From contig NZ_QUSW01000005.1 in the NCBI RefSeq assembly GCF_003852895.1, positions 248,001 to 312,000 of the forward strand: a DNA stretch of 64,000 bases. The letters are read 5' to 3'. A program made the position numbers and the translations under genes. Shown in pieces: positions 58,501 to 64,000 of this stretch (position 1 is its first letter; each line of letters begins with the position of its first letter). The notes beneath the pieces were generated by a model. The model had not been told where the DNA came from. It ran no database searches and was given only the letters and a program-made list of their open reading frames with translations. This stretch comes from Rhizobacter terrae (lineage in GTDB: Bacteria; Pseudomonadota; Gammaproteobacteria; Burkholderiales; Burkholderiaceae_C).

Positions 58501-61500
58501 AACGGCCTGAACATCATCACGGCCAGCAACGTGGCGGTGCCCACGATCACCAGCGCCACCTACGATGCCAGCAGCGGCGCGCTGGTGGTCACCGGCACGG
58601 GCTTCCACCTCCTGACCGGGTCGGCCAACGACATCGTCGCCAACAAGTTCACCCTCACGGCGGAAGGCGGATCCACCTACACGCTGACCGACACGTCCAA
58701 CGTGGACATCACCTCGGGCACGAGCTTCACGCTCACGCTGAGCGCGACGGACAAGGCGGCGTTGAACTTGATCGCCAACAAGAACGGCACCTCTTCCACG
58801 GGCGGCACGACGTACAACCTGGCGGCGGCCGAAGACTGGGCCGCGGGTGCGGATGCCGCGGTGGTGGTGGCCGACCTCACGGGCAACGGCATCACGGTGA
58901 GCAACGTGGCGGTGCCCACGGTGACCAGCGCGACCTACGACGCGAGCACCGGCGCGTTGGTGGTGACGGGCACGGGCTTCTTGTCGCGCAGTGGCGCGAC
59001 CAACGACATCGTGGCCAACAAGTTCACCCTGACCGGTGACGGCGGGTCCACGTACACGTTGACGGACACGGCCAACGTGGAGATCACCTCGGCCACCAGC
59101 TTCACGCTGACTCTGAGCGCGACCGACAAGGCGGCGATCAACCTGATCGCCAACAAGAACGGCACGAGTTCGACGGGCGGCACGACCTACAACCTGGCGG
59201 CGGCTGAAGACTGGGCAGCCGGTGCGGATGCGGCCGTCGTGGTGGCCGACACCACCGGCAACGGCATCACGGTGAGCAACGTCGCAGTGCCCACGGTGAC
59301 CAGCGCCACCTACAACGCCGGCACCGGCGCGCTGGTGGTGACGGGCACGGGCTTCCTGTCGCGCAGTGGTGCGACCAACGACATCGTCGCCAACAAGTTC
59401 ACCCTCACGGCGGAAGGTGGCGCCACGTACACGCTGACCGACACGGCCAACGTGGAGATCACCTCGGGCACGAGTTTCACGCTCACGCTGAGCGCCACCG
59501 ACAAGGCGGCGATCAACTTGCTCGCCAACAAGAACGGCACAAGTTCCACCAGCGGCACGACCTACAACCTGGCCGCGGCCGAAGACTGGGCGGCCGGCGC
59601 GGATGCCGCCGTCGTGGTGGCCGACCTCACCGGCAACGGCATCACGGTGAGCAACGTCGCCGTTCCTGCCATCACCAGTGCCACCTACGATGCGAGCACC
59701 GGTGCACTGGTGGTCACCGGCACAGGCTTCCTCTCTTTGAACGGCGCGACGAACGACATCGTCGCCAACAAGTTCACCCTCACGGCAGAAGGCGGGTCGA
59801 CCTACACCCTGACCGACACGGCGAATGTGGAGGTCACCTCGGGCACCAGCTTCACGCTCACGCTGAGCGCCACGGACAAGGCAGCGATCAACCTGATCGC
59901 CAACAAGAACGGCACGAGTTCGACCGGCGGCACGACCTACAACCTGGCGGCCGCCGAAGACTGGGCGGCTGGCGCGGATGCGGCGGTGGTGGTGGCCGAC
60001 CTCACGGGCAATGGCATCACGGTGAGCAACGTGGCCGTGCCCACCGTGACCAGCGCCACCTACGACGCGAGCACCGGTGCGCTGGTGGTGACGGGCACCG
60101 GGCTGCTCAAGCTCAGCGGCGCGACCAACGACATCGTGGCCAACAAGTTCACGCTGACCGGTGACGGCGGGTCCACGTACACGCTGACGGACACGGCCAA
60201 CGTGGAGATCACCTCGGCCACCAGCTTCACGTTGACGCTGAGCGCGACGGACAAGGCTGCATTCAACCTGATCGCCAACAAGAACGGCACGAGTTCCACC
60301 AGTGGCACGACCTACAACCTGGCCGCCGCCGAAGACTGGTCCGCCGGTGCGGATGCCGCGGTCGTGGTGGCCGACACCACCGGCAACGGCATCACCGTGA
60401 GCAACGTCGCCGTGCCTACCGTGACCAGTGCCACCTACAACGCCAGCACTGGCGCGCTGGTGGTGACGGGCACAGGCTTCCTGTCGCTCGGCGGTGCAAC
60501 CAACGACATCGTCGCCAACAAGTTCACCCTCACGGCAGAAGGTGGCGCCACCTACACGCTGACCGACACGGCCAACGTGGAGATCACCTCGGGCACGAGC
60601 TTCACGCTCACGCTGAGCGCCACCGACAAGGCGGCGATCAACTTGCTCGCCAACAAGAACGGCACGAGCTCCACCAGCGGCACGACCTACAACCTGGCCG
60701 CCGCGGAAGACTGGGCTGCGGGGGCAGATGCCGCCGTCGTGGTGGCCGACCTCACCGGCAACGGCATCACCGTGAGCAACGTCGCCGTGCCCACCGTGAC
60801 CAGCGCCACCTACGACGGCAGCACCGGCACGCTGGTCGTCACCGGCACGGGCCTGCTCAAGCTCAACGGCGCCACCAACGACGTCGTCGCCAACAAGTTC
60901 ACCCTGACCGGCGAGGGCGGCGCCACCTACACGCTGACCGACACGGCCAATGTGGAAGTCGCCTCGGGCACCAGCTTCACGCTGACCCTGAGCGCGACCG
61001 ACAAGGCGGCGGTCAATCTCCTGCTGAACAAGCCCGGCACGAGTTCGACGGGCGGCACCACCTACAACGTGGCCGCGGCCGAAGACTGGGCCGCCGGCGC
61101 CGATGCCGCCGTCGTGGTGGCCGACCTCACCGGCAACGGCATCACGGTGAGCGCGCTCAATGCCGCGCCGACCGTGGGCAACCTCAACGGCGACAGCGTC
61201 TCCTTCACCGAACGGGGCAGCGCGGTGCCGCTGGACGCCGGCGGCAACGCCACGGTGGCCGACACCGACAACCTCAACTTCAACAGCGGCAACCTGACGG
61301 TGGCGATCGTCACCAACCGGGTGGCGGGCGAGGACGTGCTGGGCATCGTCAACCAGGGCACGGGCGCGGGGCAGATCGGCGTGTCGGGCAGCAACGTCAG
61401 CTACGGCGGCACGACCATCGGCAGCTTCACCGGCGGCAGCGGCACCAACGACCTCGTCGTCACGCTCAACAGCAGCGCCACGCCGGCGGCGGTGCAGGCG

Positions 61501-64000
61501 CTGGTGCGCGACATCACCTACAGCAACAGCAACACCACCGACCCGAGCGGGGCCACGCGCACCGTTCGCTTCACCGTCAACGACGGCGCCGGCGGCACCA
61601 GCAGCAATGCCGATGTCTCGGTGGCCGTCACCACCATCAACGACGCGCCCACGCTCAGCGCCACCGGCGGCACGCCCACCTTTACGGAGAACGGCAGCGC
61701 CGTGACGCTGTTCAGCGGCACCAGCATCGGCACGGTCGAGTCCGGCCAGACCATCACGTCCATGACCTTGACGGTGACCAACGTCGCCGACGGCAGCGCC
61801 GAGATCCTCGGCGTCGACGGCAGCTCCGTGGCATTGACCAACGGCAACTCGGCGACCACGGTGACCAACGGCATGTCGGTCACCGTCAGCGTGTCCTCCG
61901 GGACGGCCACGGTGACCATCACCAAGATCGCGGGCATCAGCACGGCCACGGCGCAGACGCTGGTCAACGGCCTGACCTATCGCGACACCAGTGACAACCC
62001 GTCCACGGCCAGCCGCGTCGTCACGCTCACGAGCATCCAGGACAGCGGCGGCACCGCCAACGGCGGCGTGGACACCGCCTCCCTCTCGGTGTCGGCCACC
62101 GTCGCCGTGGCGGCGGTGAACGATGCGCCGGTGGTCACGGCTTCCGGCGGCACGACGGCCTTCGTCGAAGGTGCCAACGTCACCAGCACACCGGTGGCGA
62201 TCGATGGCGGCCTCACGGTCACCGATGCGGACAACACCACGCTGTCCAGCGCGACGGTGAGCATCACCGGCAACTTCCAGAGCGGGCAGGACGTGCTGGC
62301 GTTCACCAACACGAGCGCCGCCACCTACGGGAACATCAGTGCCAGCTACGCCAGTGGCACCGGGGTGCTGACACTGACCTCATCGGGCGCCTCGGCCACT
62401 CTGGCGCAATGGCAGGCCGCGCTGCGGGCGGTGACCTACACCAACAGCTCCGACACGCCCAACACCGCGACGCGCACGGTCAGCTTCACGGCCGACGACG
62501 GCATCGCCTCCAGCAGCGCATCGACCCAGGCGGTCAGCGTGGCCAACGCCAACGATGCACCGGTCGACAGCGTGCCCGCCGCGCAGCACGTGAACCAGGA
62601 TGCGACGCTGCTCTTCAATGCCGGCAACGGCAACCTGGTGTCCATCAGCGACGTGGACGCCGGCGGCGGCACGGTGCGGGTGACCCTCACGGTCACCAAC
62701 GGCCTGATGACCTTGTCGGGTACCACGGGCCTGGTCTTCTCGGTGGGCAGCGGCACGGGCGATGCCACCATGACCTTCGACGGCACGATCAGCAACATCA
62801 ACACGGCGCTGAACGGCATGAGCTTCTCGCCGACGGCCGGCTACAACGGCTCGGCCAATCTGCAGATCACCAGCAACGACCTCGGGCTGACCGGTGCCGG
62901 CGGGGCGAAGACCGACACCGACACGATCGCGATCACGGTGGATCCGATCAACCCCGTGGTCACCACGGTGAACGTGACCAACGCGGATGGCGGCTACAAG
63001 CTGGGCGACACCATCACCGCGACCATCACCTTCGACCAGGCGGTGACGGTGGACACCACCGGCGGCACGCCCACGCTGCTGCTGGAGACCGGCAGCGTGG
63101 ACCGCAACGCGACCTACGTGTCGGGCTCGGGCACGAACACGCTGAGCTTCAGCTACACGGTGCAGGCCGGCGACCTGAGTGCGGACCTGGACTACCAGTC
63201 CACGGGTGCGCTGGCGCTCAACGGCGCGACCATCCGCAACGTCACCAGCAACGATGCGATCCTCACGCTGCCCGCGACGGGCGGGGTGAACTCCATCGCC
63301 GGGCAGCGCGCCATCGTGGTCGATGGGGTGGTGCCCACGGTGGGCAGCGTCAGCGTGCCGACCAACGGCACCTACGTGGCCGGGCAGAACCTGGACTTCA
63401 CGGTGAACTTCAGCGAAGCGGTGACAGTGGACAGCACCGGCGGCACGCCGCGCATCGCGGTGACGCTGGACACCGGCGGGACGGTCTACGCGAACTACCT
63501 GTCAGGTTCCGGCAGCACGGCGCTTGTCTTCCGGCTCACGGTCGCGACCGGTGAACTGGACACCACGGGCATCACGTTGGGCAGTGGCATTGACACCAAC
63601 GGTGGCACGGTGCGTGACGCGGTGGGCAACAACACCGTGGCCACGCTCAATGGTGTGGGATCGACCACGAGCGTGCTGGTCGATGCGATCGACCCGACGG
63701 TGGCGAGCGTGTCGGTGCCGTCCAGCGGCAACTACAACGCGGGCGATGTGCTGACCTTCACGGTGAACGCGAGCGAGGCGGTGGTCGTCAACACGACCGG
63801 CGGCACGCCGCGGCTGGTGCTGGACATCGGCGGTGCGACGGCCTATGCGAATTACGTGTCGGGCTCGGGCAGCAGTGCGCTGGTGTTCCAGTACACGGTG
63901 CTGGCCGGCGACACGGACACGAACGGCATCGCGATCAGCAGCTTGCAGACCAACGGTGGAACCTTGCGCGACACCGCAGGCAACACGATGGCGCTCACGC
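55579..64000 (+). CDS. Giant DUF4347-type repeat adhesin, 3' end beyond window
   Basis: Open for 2,807 codons to the window end. Residues 1-40: basic start and Leu-Glu-Pro-Arg-Leu-Met-Phe-Asp-Gly-Ala (31-40), the LEPR-type export/anchor motif. About 93-259: DUF4347 domain (Val-Val-Asp-Gly-Arg-Val-Pro-Asp, Ser-His-Gly, Leu-Tyr-Gly-Cys-Asp-Val-Gly-Ala-Gly). About 260-625: right-handed beta-helix-like region with long Gly-rich runs. About 626-1860: ten tandem repeats, the last eight exactly 125 residues. From 1860: cadherin-like and related beta-sandwich repeats with Asn-Asp-Ala-Pro motifs. Such proteins are secreted by type I systems and mediate adhesion or biofilm formation. Start 14 bp after the sulfotransferase stop. 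The type I secretion genes are not in the window. Confidence 0.9.
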   Translation, partial: MKKQPWFKRSKPTVARSAADVRPPRPLIMALEPRLMFDGAALATVVDAVHLSAPKAADVHADTPAAWHPPAASTEAVASVSMAVPASGSHPPTEVLVVDGRVPDLQQVVAAAHPGARVIVLDPQRDGVRQLADALAGMHGITSLSIVSHGDEGLLLLGDAPLFTGNIGRYATELQEIGKALAADADISLYGCDVGAGSTGQAFLQALSSATGAVVQASADATGTAARGGNWDLEIATGQVDYAPVLDTASLAGYDHLLVTISVNTVAGLKSAIATGNSDNVDDVITVTGNITFASAADTISINVTDGHTMNIVGGGFTLSGNNQARVISVATSGAGSAVSIDNLTISNGLIVGNGANENSSASDSLGAGISNTGVLTITNSTITGNKASGGGGGGGDFGGNYAGGGGGGGGFGSHLGGTAGTSPGAAFGATAPSGITGGSGAGGSSFMGGRGGSTGGGAAGSYTGSGANTTGYTAGGAGGTANNGSTSIGGGGGGSGSSAAGGKGGSAAGGIYNTGTLTITGSSITNNLGAGGGGGGGVSSYQAGYGRTGNGGDGGAGVGAIWNAGGTVRIDSTTNTSLSTGNAAGAGIAGKAVTGGVDGTSGTATSTISTTGGGSTITNYSPAAITSATYDASTGVLSVTGSGLTTGDTIDGTKLTFTGQGGSTYTLTSGSTTASSATAFSLTLSAADKLAINGLLNLNGTSAVGGTTYNLAAAANWDSTASAGADLTGNGITVSSVSSPTITSATYNESTHVLTVTGTNLVATVGATNDISVSKLTFTGEGGSTYTLTSSDVEVTSATSFSVTLNATDRAAVETILNKNGTSSTSGTTYNLSAADDWDSVIGNTNTADTTNGVTVSNVPVPAITSATYNASTGALAVTGTGFLSRSGATNDIVANKFTLSGDGGSTYTLTDTANVEITSGTSFTLTLSATDKAAVDLIINKNGTLSTDISTYVLAAAEDWAAGADPAVVVADNGLNIITASNVAVPTITSATYDASSGALVVTGTGFHLLTGSANDIVANKFTLTAEGGSTYTLTDTSNVDITSGTSFTLTLSATDKAALNLIANKNGTSSTGGTTYNLAAAEDWAAGADAAVVVADLTGNGITVSNVAVPTVTSATYDASTGALVVTGTGFLSRSGATNDIVANKFTLTGDGGSTYTLTDTANVEITSATSFTLTLSATDKAAINLIANKNGTSSTGGTTYNLAAAEDWAAGADAAVVVADTTGNGITVSNVAVPTVTSATYNAGTGALVVTGTGFLSRSGATNDIVANKFTLTAEGGATYTLTDTANVEITSGTSFTLTLSATDKAAINLLANKNGTSSTSGTTYNLAAAEDWAAGADAAVVVADLTGNGITVSNVAVPAITSATYDASTGALVVTGTGFLSLNGATNDIVANKFTLTAEGGSTYTLTDTANVEVTSGTSFTLTLSATDKAAINLIANKNGTSSTGGTTYNLAAAEDWAAGADAAVVVADLTGNGITVSNVAVPTVTSATYDASTGALVVTGTGLLKLSGATNDIVANKFTLTGDGGSTYTLTDTANVEITSATSFTLTLSATDKAAFNLIANKNGTSSTSGTTYNLAAAEDWSAGADAAVVVADTTGNGITVSNVAVPTVTSATYNASTGALVVTGTGFLSLGGATNDIVANKFTLTAEGGATYTLTDTANVEITSGTSFTLTLSATDKAAINLLANKNGTSSTSGTTYNLAAAEDWAAGADAAVVVADLTGNGITVSNVAVPTVTSATYDGSTGTLVVTGTGLLKLNGATNDVVANKFTLTGEGGATYTLTDTANVEVASGTSFTLTLSATDKAAVNLLLNKPGTSSTGGTTYNVAAAEDWAAGADAAVVVADLTGNGITVSALNAAPTVGNLNGDSVSFTERGSAVPLDAGGNATVADTDNLNFNSGNLTVAIVTNRVAGEDVLGIVNQGTGAGQIGVSGSNVSYGGTTIGSFTGGSGTNDLVVTLNSSATPAAVQALVRDITYSNSNTTDPSGATRTVRFTVNDGAGGTSSNADVSVAVTTINDAPTLSATGGTPTFTENGSAVTLFSGTSIGTVESGQTITSMTLTVTNVADGSAEILGVDGSSVALTNGNSATTVTNGMSVTVSVSSGTATVTITKIAGISTATAQTLVNGLTYRDTSDNPSTASRVVTLTSIQDSGGTANGGVDTASLSVSATVAVAAVNDAPVVTASGGTTAFVEGANVTSTPVAIDGGLTVTDADNTTLSSATVSITGNFQSGQDVLAFTNTSAATYGNISASYASGTGVLTLTSSGASATLAQWQAALRAVTYTNSSDTPNTATRTVSFTADDGIASSSASTQAVSVANANDAPVDSVPAAQHVNQDATLLFNAGNGNLVSISDVDAGGGTVRVTLTVTNGLMTLSGTTGLVFSVGSGTGDATMTFDGTISNINTALNGMSFSPTAGYNGSANLQITSNDLGLTGAGGAKTDTDTIAITVDPINPVVTTVNVTNADGGYKLGDTITATITFDQAVTVDTTGGTPTLLLETGSVDRNATYVSGSGTNTLSFSYTVQAGDLSADLDYQSTGALALNGATIRNVTSNDAILTLPATGGVNSIAGQRAIVVDGVVPTVGSVSVPTNGTYVAGQNLDFTVNFSEAVTVDSTGGTPRIAVTLDTGGTVYANYLSGSGSTALVFRLTVATGELDTTGITLGSGIDTNGGTVRDAVGNNTVATLNGVGSTTSVLVDAIDPTVASVSVPSSGNYNAGDVLTFTVNASEAVVVNTTGGTPRLVLDIGGATAYANYVSGSGSSALVFQYTVLAGDTDTNGIAISSLQTNGGTLRDTAGNTMALT
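57454..61155 (+). repeat. Tandem 375-bp repeats in the giant adhesin
   Basis: Units begin at 57454 and 57805 (351 and 366 bp, divergent), then at 58171, 58546, 58921, 59296, 59671, 60046, 60421 and 60796, each exactly 375 bp. Each encodes Ile/Val-Thr-Ser-Ala-Thr-Tyr, Gly-Gly-Ser-Thr-Tyr-Thr-Leu-Thr-Asp and Asn-Lys-Asn-Gly-Thr blocks. The exact period shows recent homogenisation. Confidence 0.92.

Overview
The window is 64 kb of high-GC bacterial chromosome. Gene content points to a beta-proteobacterium of the order Burkholderiales, probably Comamonadaceae or a close relative. The clues are a tandem double UvrA of about 1,930 residues, msrPQ, a diheme cytochrome c4 next to engB, a DUF1631 protein, CIRCE-controlled groESL, and many LysR/Lrp/MarR regulators. 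No rRNA, tRNA, CRISPR array or complete insertion sequence was seen.

Layout. 0-6.1 kb: start of a periplasmic binding protein and the double-length uvrA. 6.1-16.3 kb: a small secreted protein with a histidine phosphatase, a GNAT enzyme, a secreted GH16 beta-glucanase behind a LacI-type palindrome, an SRPBCC-SRPBCC-ArsR operon with two matching operators, a TonB-CTD/TPR protein, a secreted S53 peptidase and a TPR-GGDEF protein. 16.4-25.4 kb: housekeeping block of msrQ-msrP, cytochrome c4, engB, an epoxide-hydrolase-like protein, DUF1631, groEL-groES (with a readable sigma32/sigma70 promoter and CIRCE).

25.7-31.7 kb is an accessory island with lower GC in its centre. It holds a winged-helix/NB-ARC regulator, a seven-bladed beta-propeller lectin fused to an unknown N-terminal domain, an IS21-type istB remnant, and a PD-(D/E)XK nuclease-like protein. 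31.8-45.3 kb is metabolic: VOC protein, Lrp regulator with an AceE-like dehydrogenase, LysR/SDR pair, a heme-motif lipoprotein whose signal peptide is out of frame, MarR/hydrolase pair, HTH-citrate-synthase homologue divergent from an apparently permuted CoA-transferase, and a fatty acid hydroxylase paired with an Mpo1-like (DUF962) protein.

45.6-53 kb encodes export-targeted proteins: a discoidin-di-heme lipoprotein, then a two-gene operon of an endoglycoceramidase-like GH5 and a neutral ceramidase, which together could strip the glycan and then the acyl chain from glycosphingolipids. 53.2-64 kb is a co-directional run of GNAT, DUF6916-like, phage-tail-collar, sulfotransferase and a giant DUF4347 adhesin (over 2,800 codons, still open at the window end) with eight 375-bp tandem repeats. 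The best candidates for undescribed biology are the sphingolipid operon, the lectin/nuclease island, and the collar-sulfotransferase-adhesin cluster.
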